From SAR324 cluster bacterium (GTDB lineage: Bacteria > SAR324 > NAC60-12): a stretch of DNA of 64,000 bases. Each line of letters begins with the position of its first letter. Position 1 is the stretch's first letter. The position numbers and the translations under genes are program-made. Of the stretch, positions 36,403-44,492 are shown piece by piece. The notes under the pieces were generated by a model. That model was not told the DNA's origin. It saw only the letters and a list, made by a program, of their open reading frames with translations, and searched no databases. The stretch covers positions 1,736 through 65,735 of the forward strand of contig JADGAV010000027.1 of NCBI GenBank assembly GCA_015231825.1, in the 5' to 3' direction.

Positions 36403-38934
36403 TCAGAGCCAGAGGATTTCTTTGCGGTATTCTAAATCATTCAGCAGTGCCTCTGCCGGACCTTCATGGAAGACTGCACCCAATTCCAGAGCAAAAACCC
36501 GGTCTGCGAGGGACAATACAAGATCCAGATTGTGCTCCACAATCAAAATGGGCAGCTCTTTCCGCAGTTGATCAAAGACGATGAATAATTCCTGACATAC
36601 GGCCGGAGCCAGTCCTTCAAAGGGTTCATCCAAAAGAAGAAGCCGCACATTGCCGGATAAAGCGCGGGCGACAGCCAGCATCTGCTGTTCTCCTCCGGAA
36701 AGGTAGTCAGCCGCTGTTTTAAAACGCTGCTTCAGCGGTGGAAAAAACTCGAGAATCTGCTCTTCGCTCCAAACAAACCCGTTTCTGCCGTCGCTTGGAC
36801 GCGCCAGTCGACCCAGTTCGAGATTTTCTGCGACGCTCATTCCCGCGAACAGACCCCGCCCTTGTGGGACATAGCCTACACCGAAACGGGCGATATCAGG
36901 AGCCGGCATGCCCGACAATTCCCGACCATCAAAGAGGATGCTGCCTGAGGCTGCAGGGACCAGTCCAGCAAGGGTTTTGAGCAATGTGGATTTTCCTGCT
37001 CCATTGCGGCCGAGCAGAGCGACGATTTCCCCCTGATTGATGTTCAATGAAGTATCAATGAGAATATGGCTCTTTCCGTAGAAAGTGTTGACGTTGAGAA
37101 ATTGCAGCAGGGTCGGTGATTCTTGTTCGCTGCCGCTTGTCCTTCCGGTCACCACCGGGATTCCGGTTCCGGTGTAAACCTCCTGTACCCGCTGGTCGGC
37201 CCTGACCTTCTCGGGAATTCCGGACATGAGCACTTCTCCCTGATTCATCACGGTCACCTGATGGGAGAATCCCAGCACACGGTCAATGTCGTGCTCGATG
37301 ATCAGGACAGGAATATTGGAGGCAATGGTTTTTATCAAATTGGAGACCCGCTCTCGTTCTGCGGAAGCCAGACCGGCCAGGGGTTCATCCAGGAGCAGCA
37401 TTTGAGGTTTTGAAGCCAGGGCAATTCCCAGATCGACCAGACGCTGGCCACCATAGGAAAGATCACCGCCCTTAATGGATTCAATGCCTTCCAATCCCAA
37501 AAATTTCATCAGTTCTGTAGTTTGTGCATGGATCTCGGGGAAGTGATCGGTATCACGCCAGAGATTGAAGCGTGATGGATACCGCGCCTGCATGGACAGG
37601 CGAAGATTTTCATATATGGAGAGTTCCTTGAACAAATTTGTGATCTGAAATGAACGGGCGAGTCCCTGCTGGCAGATCTGATGGGGCATGAGTTTGTGGA
37701 TCTCAGTGCCGTGAAGACGGACAATGCCCTCATCCGGAGGAAAGAGTCCTGAAATCAAATTGAACAAGGTCGTTTTGCCGGCACCATTGGGGCCGATCAG
37801 GGCATGAATTTCTCCGGCTTCTACAACAAGGCCAGCGTCCAAAACGGCTTGAATTCCGCCGAAATGTTTGCGGGCAGCTTCAATTTCCAGGACCTTTCCC
37901 TGAATTTTCCTGGGGCGGAGAAAAGACGGCAGCTCCAGGCCCTTGTATATTTTACGCTTGCTCATCGCTGCCGCTTCTTCCGGCGGAGGTTTCCATCTTC
38001 GTCGAATCTTATCCCAAATTCCTACCAGACCGGCCGGTGAAAAAATGACGAAAGCAACAAAAGTGAGGCCAAACCAAAGCAGCCAGTTCATGGTCCAGAT
38101 GGAAAACATCTCGCGAAAAAGAACGAAAAAGAGCACCCCGATAGCAGGTCCAAGGATATGGTACATCCCGCCGATCACCACCATTGCAAGCAGTTCACCG
38201 GAGAGGACGACGGAAATCGATTGGGCGGAGACAATATAGTGTTGAAATCCGGTTAGCGCGCCGGCGAGTCCGGTCACCATCGCTGAAAGAATAAATGCTG
38301 CCAATTTGTAACGTTCGACGGAATATCCCTGAAAAGTGGCCCGCTGTTCGTTCTCGCGGATTGCGACAAGAACGTGTCCGAAAGGAGAACGCACGATGCG
38401 CTGCATCACATACAGGACGCAAAGGGCCAGCGTGACGATCAGAAAATAATAGGAATATCCGTCGTCCAAATTGATGGGTCCCAAACGACCGCGCTGCAGG
38501 CCACCGAGACCGTCTTCACCACCCGTCAATTCAGTCCAGCGGAATGCGATACTGTAGCACAATGCGGCCAGGGCCAGGGTCATCAGGGCAAAGTAGACAC
38601 CCCTCCGCCGCAGAATGAGAGCACCTGTGAGTGCGGAAACTGCTGCGACAAGCAGCAGTGAAAAGAGAATCGGCAGAAAGATTTGATTGTTGAACCAATG
38701 CTTCTGAGCAAGCGCTGCGGAGTAAGCACCAATTCCAAACCAAACAGCGTGTCCGAATGAAATCAGCCCTGTGTATCCAATGAGAATATTGAGGCCCATT
38801 GCGGCGATTGCCAAAATGATAATCCCGGTAGCGGTATTGATGGTCTGGCCGAGCAGGGGCATGGCAAATGGAAGAATTATCATTGCCAGTATTCCAATCA
38901 CCAGAGGCTTGTATCGTGGGTTGAGAAAGGTCAT
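36403..38934 (-). CDS. LivM-LivG-LivF triple fusion of a branched-chain-type ABC importer
   Basis: 843-aa protein that joins three usually separate subunits. Residues 1-315 are the LivM-type permease (about nine helices, NILIGYTGLISFGHAVWFGIGAYS broken across helices). Residues 347-590 are LivG (Walker A GPNGAGKT 381-388, signature LSYGGQR from 492, Walker B LLLDEP 513-518). Residues 607-843 are LivF (Walker A GRNGAGKS 642-649, LSGGEQQ, LLLDEP). The ATG at 38934 follows the livH stop by two nt; the frame is also open from a TTG at 38940. Family substrates include amino acids, urea and aromatic acids; an aromatic or polyol acid is inferred here. Confidence 0.92.
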   Translation of the reverse strand: MTFLNPRYKPLVIGILAMIILPFAMPLLGQTINTATGIIILAIAAMGLNILIGYTGLISFGHAVWFGIGAYSAALAQKHWFNNQIFLPILFSLLLVAAVSALTGALILRRRGVYFALMTLALAALCYSIAFRWTELTGGEDGLGGLQRGRLGPINLDDGYSYYFLIVTLALCVLYVMQRIVRSPFGHVLVAIRENEQRATFQGYSVERYKLAAFILSAMVTGLAGALTGFQHYIVSAQSISVVLSGELLAMVVIGGMYHILGPAIGVLFFVLFREMFSIWTMNWLLWFGLTFVAFVIFSPAGLVGIWDKIRRRWKPPPEEAAAMSKRKIYKGLELPSFLRPRKIQGKVLEIEAARKHFGGIQAVLDAGLVVEAGEIHALIGPNGAGKTTLFNLISGLFPPDEGIVRLHGTEIHKLMPHQICQQGLARSFQITNLFKELSIYENLRLSMQARYPSRFNLWRDTDHFPEIHAQTTELMKFLGLEGIESIKGGDLSYGGQRLVDLGIALASKPQMLLLDEPLAGLASAERERVSNLIKTIASNIPVLIIEHDIDRVLGFSHQVTVMNQGEVLMSGIPEKVRADQRVQEVYTGTGIPVVTGRTSGSEQESPTLLQFLNVNTFYGKSHILIDTSLNINQGEIVALLGRNGAGKSTLLKTLAGLVPAASGSILFDGRELSGMPAPDIARFGVGYVPQGRGLFAGMSVAENLELGRLARPSDGRNGFVWSEEQILEFFPPLKQRFKTAADYLSGGEQQMLAVARALSGNVRLLLLDEPFEGLAPAVCQELFIVFDQLRKELPILIVEHNLDLVLSLADRVFALELGAVFHEGPAEALLNDLEYRKEILWL

Positions 38935-38936
38935 TT

Positions 38937-39812
38937 TCAATCAAATTTTTCAATACGTTCACCCAGCAAACCACGCGGGAGGAAAAGCAGCACCAGGAAC
39001 ATCAACACATACATCGAGGCTTCGCCAGCGGCTGGTACGAAATGAATCGTGATTCCGCGGACCACTCCTACCAGCAGAGCGGAGATCACCACTCCCCAAA
39101 AGCTGCCCAATCCGCCGATCACCACCACCACAAATGCAACGGTAATGATTTCTGCACCCATTGCCGGATGCACGATCGCAATTGGAGCGAATAGCGCACC
39201 TCCCAGGGCTGCCATTCCAACTCCCAGTATGATGATGGCGGTCATGTAGGGCTGAAGGCGGATTCCCAGGGCCGCGACCATGTCCGGCTGCTGAATGCCT
39301 GCACGCACCACGCGGCCGAATGAAGTCTTGTGAAGCAGAAACCAGATTCCAACGAGGACGACAGCCACCACGGCAAGCAGGAGCAGTCGATATTTTGAAA
39401 ATAGAAATTCTCCAATGATCACCGGACCTTTCATCAGGGCGGGCATGGAAGTTGGTATCGGGGCTGAACCCCAGATGATGCGAATCAGCTGCTCAGCGAC
39501 CATGGCCAGTCCAAAGGTTACCAGCAGGCTCAAAATTGGATCAGATTGATAAAATCGACGCAGTATGAAACGTTCAAACAAGATGCCGAGTACTGCGACG
39601 ACAACTGGTGACAGTGCTACTCCCCAGGTAAAGCCAAGAAGTTTACCGATTTCGATGGAGACATAGGCTCCAATGGCGTAAAAAGCACCGTGGGCGAGAT
39701 TCACAACACCGCCCACGCTGAAAATCAAAGAGAGTCCGAGGGCGATTAGCAAATAATAGCCTCCCAGTACAAGGCCGTTGACCACCTGTTCCAGCAGGAA
39801 AACGATTTGCAT
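38937..39812 (-). CDS. livH: Liv-type ABC permease (LivH)
   Basis: 291-aa inner-membrane permease with about eight helices and family motifs ALGLSLIFSVGGVVNLAHGAFY and VVIGGLGSFWG. It pairs with the permease half of the downstream fusion. Only 2 nt separate its stop from the fusion's ATG, so translation is coupled. The ribosome-binding site is weak (GAGA), possibly reflecting lower expression than the binding protein. Confidence 0.93.
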   Translation of the reverse strand: MQIVFLLEQVVNGLVLGGYYLLIALGLSLIFSVGGVVNLAHGAFYAIGAYVSIEIGKLLGFTWGVALSPVVVAVLGILFERFILRRFYQSDPILSLLVTFGLAMVAEQLIRIIWGSAPIPTSMPALMKGPVIIGEFLFSKYRLLLLAVVAVVLVGIWFLLHKTSFGRVVRAGIQQPDMVAALGIRLQPYMTAIIILGVGMAALGGALFAPIAIVHPAMGAEIITVAFVVVVIGGLGSFWGVVISALLVGVVRGITIHFVPAAGEASMYVLMFLVLLFLPRGLLGERIEKFD

Positions 39813-39911
39813 ATAAATCTGTCTCAGTGAAAGGAAAGGGCAATAGCCTCATCCAGAAAAACTGCATGAGGCTGCACGATGCAGGTGCCCGAAGGCAACC
39901 TGCGTCCGGTT

Positions 39912-41189
39912 TCAGGCCAAGGTACAAGGATTCTGCTGTTTTGTGGGATAAATGACCTCGAGAGACTGATCGGCTCCCGGGACGGCAGGTCCCAATTCCA
40001 GCAGGTCCCATTGATCCACTGCTTTTCCTTTCGCCTTGATAGTGAACGGAAATCCTTCCTGGATCAACTGATGATCCCAGGAACGAAAATAGGCTTCCCG
40101 ATTCTTCAGGATATCGAATTTTGCGCCTTTTTCGAAATGGGCGATCAGCTTTTCAGAATCCGTTGACTTGGTCTCCTCCATTGCTTGTGCCACCAGTTTG
40201 AGGGCGATATATTCGATCCACGCATGATTCTCAGGCGGTTTCCCGTATTTTTTCCAGAATGAGGCGACAAATTCGAAGGAACGCGGATTGCTGAGCGTGT
40301 GATACCATACGGTGGGCCAGGTTCCGCTCAGGTTGCCTTCACCGGCGGCCCAGGCATCGGCTGTATTCAGGTTGAAGCCGACAGTCGGGAAAGGAAGTCC
40401 ATATTCCGCATACTGCTTGACAAAATTTGTCACCTGGTTGCCCGCCAGATTCAAGCACACGACATCCGGCTTGGACTGCCGGATCTTCAGGAGATAGGGG
40501 CTGAAGTCCGTCACATCAGTGGCGACCAGTTCATCTCCGATCAAAGTGGCGTCATTGGCATCGAAAAACTGCTTTGCCGCACGAAGGAGATCGTGACCAA
40601 AAATGTAATCCGCAGTCAGCGTATGAAATTTCTTTCCCCGTACCATATTGTCACGCAGCAGGGCGTTTCCGACGGCATTGACCATCACAGTGTTGGGGAT
40701 ATCGGTGCAGAACATATAGCGGTTGCAGCTTTTGCCCCGCAGCGTATCGGAGCGTGGTCCCAGTGCCATAAACAATCGCTTGTTGCGGGCTGCGACCTGG
40801 GAAATAGCCAAGGCGGACGCTGAACTGATTTCGCCCATTAAAAACTCTGCCCCATCCCGTTCGAGAATCCGCTGCGCTTTGGTAGCTGCGGTATCGGGAT
40901 TGATGGAATCTTCCGAGTTTACCTCCAATTTGCGGCCCATTACCCCGCCTGCAGCATTGATTTCTTCGGCAGCCATTTGGATACCCATCACGGCCCAGCC
41001 GCCCAATGCGCCAAGAAATCCAGTCATTGGTGTCAGGTGGCCGATTTTGATTGCATCCGATTGCGCCTGCACGATTGCAGGAAATCCAAAGGCGGACCCT
41101 GCTGCTAATCCGGCACCCAGCTTTATTGCGGAACGTCGGCTGATGGAACCCGATTTTTGTTCTTGCAAATGTTCTTTTTTCTTCATCAT
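39912..41189 (-). CDS. livK: Liv-type periplasmic binding protein with Tat-like signal
   Basis: 425-aa type I periplasmic binding protein. The N-terminus has a twin-arginine-like SISRRSAIKLGAGLAAG signal followed by FPAIVQAQS, so export by Tat is likely. The mature part begins IKIGHLTPMTGFLGALGGWAVMG and has MAAEEINAAGGVMGRKLEV, as in LivK/amide-binding proteins of catabolic islands. GGAGG precedes the ATG. A 14-bp hairpin lies upstream (41222-41250) and another pair downstream (39846-39884), consistent with separate dosage of the binding protein. Ligand not determined. Confidence 0.9.
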   Translation of the reverse strand: MMKKKEHLQEQKSGSISRRSAIKLGAGLAAGSAFGFPAIVQAQSDAIKIGHLTPMTGFLGALGGWAVMGIQMAAEEINAAGGVMGRKLEVNSEDSINPDTAATKAQRILERDGAEFLMGEISSASALAISQVAARNKRLFMALGPRSDTLRGKSCNRYMFCTDIPNTVMVNAVGNALLRDNMVRGKKFHTLTADYIFGHDLLRAAKQFFDANDATLIGDELVATDVTDFSPYLLKIRQSKPDVVCLNLAGNQVTNFVKQYAEYGLPFPTVGFNLNTADAWAAGEGNLSGTWPTVWYHTLSNPRSFEFVASFWKKYGKPPENHAWIEYIALKLVAQAMEETKSTDSEKLIAHFEKGAKFDILKNREAYFRSWDHQLIQEGFPFTIKAKGKAVDQWDLLELGPAVPGADQSLEVIYPTKQQNPCTLA

Positions 41190-41221
41190 TACTCCTCCAT
41201 TTAGGTTGTTTGACTAAAAAT

Positions 41222-41250
41222 ACAGAAAAAGGAGCTGCTCCTTTTTCTGT
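41222..41250 (-). terminator. Strong hairpin between the flavoprotein gene and livK
   Basis: Perfect 14-bp inverted repeat ACAGAAAAAGGAGC / GCTCCTTTTTCTGT with a 1-nt centre. On the minus strand it is followed by ATTTTTAG. It may end some transcripts after the flavoprotein gene and act as an attenuator or stabiliser before the transporter genes. Confidence 0.7.
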
Positions 41251-41308
41251 TAACCTGCCGTATTTTCCTCTTTCAGATTCAGAGGATCCCGTGAACTGTA
41301 TTTCTACT

Positions 41309-43063
41309 TTAGATCACGTTGCGGCCTCCATCTTCCCGTGCGGCATGTTTCGCGGAAAGATAGCCAAAAGTCATTCCAATCCCCAACTGAGAACCGGCCC
41401 CGGGATATTCTCCTCCCATCGGTGAATGCATGTCGTTCCCGCAGGCGTAGAGTCCTCGAAGGGGTTGCCTGTCATGATCCAGCACCTGGCCGTGAGAATC
41501 GGTTTGCAGGCCCAAGCTTGTTCCCAGCGGTGTCGGCCAGACTGCAACCGAGAAAAAGGGCGCTCGTTCAATGGGTCCGAGACAGGGATTGGGTTGATGC
41601 TCAGAGTCACCGGCAATGCGTTCGTAAAGTCCGCTGCCTTTTCCAAATTCGGAGTCTATTCCCTTGTCTGCATCACTGTTTTGCAGGCGTACTGTTTCAA
41701 GCAGACCTTGGGGATCAACTTCAATTTTCTCAGCGAGTTCGCTCAGGGAATCGGCCGCCTGGACGTATCCTCTCTCAATGAAGGACTTCAATGAGAAACT
41801 CATGGGCCGGATCATTCCCAATCCATATTTCCAGATAAACCGCCTATCGCAGACCAGTCGTGCCGGAATGCAGGCGGTCGTTTGATGCGCTTTATACATG
41901 GCACGTGTGAAATCATGATAGGAGAGCCCTTCGTTGACAAAGCGGCGTCCCTCCCTGTTCACTGCAATCAGTCCCGGCTTGGCCCGGTCCAGGATGATGT
42001 GCGGATAAACCGCCTGGCTTCCGTCTTTCCGCTGTCCGACGGAACTGGGAAACCAGAGGGCGTTGTCGACTCCCGGTGTTCCGAGGGCAGCCCCTGCCGC
42101 CTGGGCCATCAGAAGAGTATCTCCGGTACAACCTTCGAAAGCGGCTGTAAATTGCGGAGTAGGAGATGGCAGGTAGCGCTCCCGCAGCACTCTGCTTGCA
42201 GGAAAACCTCCTCCGGCTAGAATGACCCCTTTGCGCGCAGAAACTTTAGAGGATCCGCGCTTGTTCAGAAGCTCCAGGCCGATCGGCCGGCCGCTTTCAA
42301 CATTTAAAGCGCTTACCGCGCTGCTGAGCCAGACGGATGCGCCGCGGTCGAGCAAATTCTTGTAGAGCCGGCCCACCAGCGCGTTTCCGATCACCAGCCT
42401 CGTACCGCGCTGATAGCGGATTCTGTCCATAGCGTAGCGTGTCAGCAGTTTTGCACCGAGCAGCAGGGAATCCAGGGATCGTCCCATTTTAAGCAGGCGG
42501 ACTGCTTCGCCGCGGGTGATCATCATTCTGCCGAAAAGCATGAGTTCCGGTAAAGGCCAGCGCACGTCATCAAAATGTGATCCAAGGCTGCGCCCATCAA
42601 AAGGCATCGGTTCCAGGGGTCGCCAGCCGGCTGCTGCGCCCTGGAGTTCCTGACGATAATCCGGCTGTGTTGGATAGGGCCGAAAACGAATATCGGTTTG
42701 CGACTCCAGAAAGGACAGCATTTCGGGTGCGGCTTTGATGTATGTCTCCCACATTGCCCGGTCAGTGCGCTCGCCGACCAGTGCCTTTAGATATTGGTGC
42801 GCCAAATGCTCGTCATTGGTGATTCCGTGCTGGCGCTGATAGCTGTTGTTTGGAATCCACACGGTGCCTGAAGAAGTGGCGCTGGTCCCGCCGACCTGAT
42901 TGCTTTTTTCGATCATCAGCGTCCGCTGTCCGGAAAGCACACCCACCAGGGCGGCGGTCATTCCGGCAACCCCGGATCCTACAACTATCAGATCGTAGTC
43001 TTCTGCGTTTTGACGCTTCAATGGAATAGATTCTTGCACGATACCGTTGTTCAGTTGACTCAA
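41309..43063 (-). CDS. FAD-dependent dehydrogenase, 3-ketosteroid-dehydrogenase-like
   Basis: 584-aa flavoprotein of the fumarate-reductase/KstD superfamily. The FAD dinucleotide motif VVGSGVAGMTAA lies near residue 27, with IEKSNQVGGTSATSSG after it; the C-terminus has LRGLYACGNDMHSPMGGEYPGAGSQLG, split over the usual FAD-binding end. KstD relatives introduce C=C bonds next to a ring ketone, so dehydrogenation of an alicyclic intermediate toward an aromatic ring is a reasonable guess. The only available start is a TTG at 43063 (no ATG or GTG in frame before the FAD motif), with no obvious Shine-Dalgarno. It lies between the SDR and the Liv genes. Confidence 0.82.
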   Translation of the reverse strand: MSQLNNGIVQESIPLKRQNAEDYDLIVVGSGVAGMTAALVGVLSGQRTLMIEKSNQVGGTSATSSGTVWIPNNSYQRQHGITNDEHLAHQYLKALVGERTDRAMWETYIKAAPEMLSFLESQTDIRFRPYPTQPDYRQELQGAAAGWRPLEPMPFDGRSLGSHFDDVRWPLPELMLFGRMMITRGEAVRLLKMGRSLDSLLLGAKLLTRYAMDRIRYQRGTRLVIGNALVGRLYKNLLDRGASVWLSSAVSALNVESGRPIGLELLNKRGSSKVSARKGVILAGGGFPASRVLRERYLPSPTPQFTAAFEGCTGDTLLMAQAAGAALGTPGVDNALWFPSSVGQRKDGSQAVYPHIILDRAKPGLIAVNREGRRFVNEGLSYHDFTRAMYKAHQTTACIPARLVCDRRFIWKYGLGMIRPMSFSLKSFIERGYVQAADSLSELAEKIEVDPQGLLETVRLQNSDADKGIDSEFGKGSGLYERIAGDSEHQPNPCLGPIERAPFFSVAVWPTPLGTSLGLQTDSHGQVLDHDRQPLRGLYACGNDMHSPMGGEYPGAGSQLGIGMTFGYLSAKHAAREDGGRNVI

Positions 43064-43189
43064 TGTTTTTGGACTGCGCAGCTTGAATTTCCAAAACTGC
43101 TCAGCCGGAAGCCGGCCCCGAAAAATAGCATAAAGATTGCCATAGTCCTTTCAAGAACAGTTTTTCTTGAACTCCGGCTGACTCAATTG

Positions 43190-43948
43190 CTAAAGACCCA
43201 TAGCCTGCGGTGTCATCAGGATGTCATGCACCTGGACATGAGCTGGTGTTGACAAGATGTAGAGGGCCGCCTGGGAAATATCTTCCGGCATGAGGGGCTG
43301 AAATTCCTTGAAATAAGCCTCATAGGGAATCTTCCCGCCTGTTGCCTGCTCTCTGAATTCGGTCGCAGTCATGCCGGGTGAAATCATAGCCAGCTTCACC
43401 TTGCTGCTTTTGGCTTTCAGTTCGGCTCTCTGTGAATTGGTTATCCCGATAACCGCCATTTTGGCCGCCTGATAGTAGGCAAAATTTGGGACTTGCGCCA
43501 GATGAGCGTAAAAAGAACCGATATTGATGATCTGAGCATCGTCTTTGCCTTCCATATCTTTTAAAGCCTCCCGCATACAGATCGAAAGCCCCATTACGTT
43601 CACGTCCAGGGTTTGACGCCACTGTTCAGTGGATCCATTTTCGAGGCTGTTCATTATCCCCATGCCCGCGTTGTTGACCAGCACATCCACGCTTCCCCAT
43701 TCCCTGCGGATGCTTGAAAAGATGTTTTGAATATCCTGTTCTTTCCCCACATCTCCTGCAAGTGCCATTACTGTTGATCCCTGGCTTTGGAGGGAGGCTA
43801 TCAGTTCATCCAATCGTTCTTTCCTGCGTGCCGTCACAACGACTTTCATTCCATTGTCTGCCAGGTCGCAAGCGATAGCTTTGCCCATTCCGCTGGATGC
43901 TCCCGTCACCAGGGCGACTTTGCCTTTCCACCTCTCCAGTCCTTTCAT
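43190..43948 (-). CDS. Classical short-chain dehydrogenase/reductase
   Basis: 252-aa NAD(P)-dependent oxidoreductase. Cofactor motif TGASSGMGKA lies near residue 15, NNAG near 92, and the catalytic set S145, Y159, K163 is intact (YYQAAK). The ATG at 43948 has GAGGAG upstream, so it is preferred over the ATG at 43960. It sits between the cupin gene and the flavoprotein gene in the ALDH-headed unit. An alcohol-to-ketone step on the island's substrate is inferred; specificity unknown. Confidence 0.9.
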   Translation of the reverse strand: MKGLERWKGKVALVTGASSGMGKAIACDLADNGMKVVVTARRKERLDELIASLQSQGSTVMALAGDVGKEQDIQNIFSSIRREWGSVDVLVNNAGMGIMNSLENGSTEQWRQTLDVNVMGLSICMREALKDMEGKDDAQIINIGSFYAHLAQVPNFAYYQAAKMAVIGITNSQRAELKAKSSKVKLAMISPGMTATEFREQATGGKIPYEAYFKEFQPLMPEDISQAALYILSTPAHVQVHDILMTPQAMGL

Positions 43949-44055
43949 AGTTCTCCTCATTGATTGAAATTGATGTTCGACTCAGGAATCCGTCCCTGGA
44001 GATCATTGCTTCCAGCTTTCGGTTTCCTGCAATTTTTTGTTTCCGTGACTTTGTG

Positions 44056-44430
44056 TTATTCATCTTCGGGTGGAGAGGTGATCACATAGAAAACCAAATC
44101 GACCAATCCCGAATTGTAGATGGCGTGTTCAATTCCCGGAGGAATGTGAACCGTGTCCTGGGCTCGGACAACATGCCTTTCCCCATCGATTTCCATCACC
44201 CCCTCTCCTTCCTGGATATGATAGATCTGCTCTTGAATTTTGTGCGTGTGAGGCTCGACATAGCCCATCGGCTGGTAGCTGGAAATGCGAAAATCCAGTT
44301 TGTTCGTGTTCGCATTTTCCGGCCGCACCAGCATTTTTGAAAAAGCACTGTAATGAGCCGGCGGGTTTTCCCAAAGCACCGAGGCTCCTGCGCGGATTAC
44401 AGCCGATTTTACTTTTCTGTCTTCACTCAT
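44056..44430 (-). CDS. Small single-domain cupin protein
   Basis: 124-aa beta-barrel cupin. Metal motif 1 reads HTHKIQEQ (H61, H63, E67) and motif 2 ends in IPPGIEH (H102), so a metal site is likely. Single-domain cupins act as isomerases, dioxygenases or sugar/acid binders. GGAG lies seven nt before the ATG at 44430, which is preferred over the ATG at 44442. It is second in the unit, between the aldehyde dehydrogenase and the SDR. Function unknown. Confidence 0.85.
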   Translation of the reverse strand: MSEDRKVKSAVIRAGASVLWENPPAHYSAFSKMLVRPENANTNKLDFRISSYQPMGYVEPHTHKIQEQIYHIQEGEGVMEIDGERHVVRAQDTVHIPPGIEHAIYNSGLVDLVFYVITSPPEDE

Positions 44431-44492
44431 GAGGGTCTCCATTTAGAGCATTTAAATTTTTCTTTTTTCCAACAGTTTTCTTTCGGTTTCTT

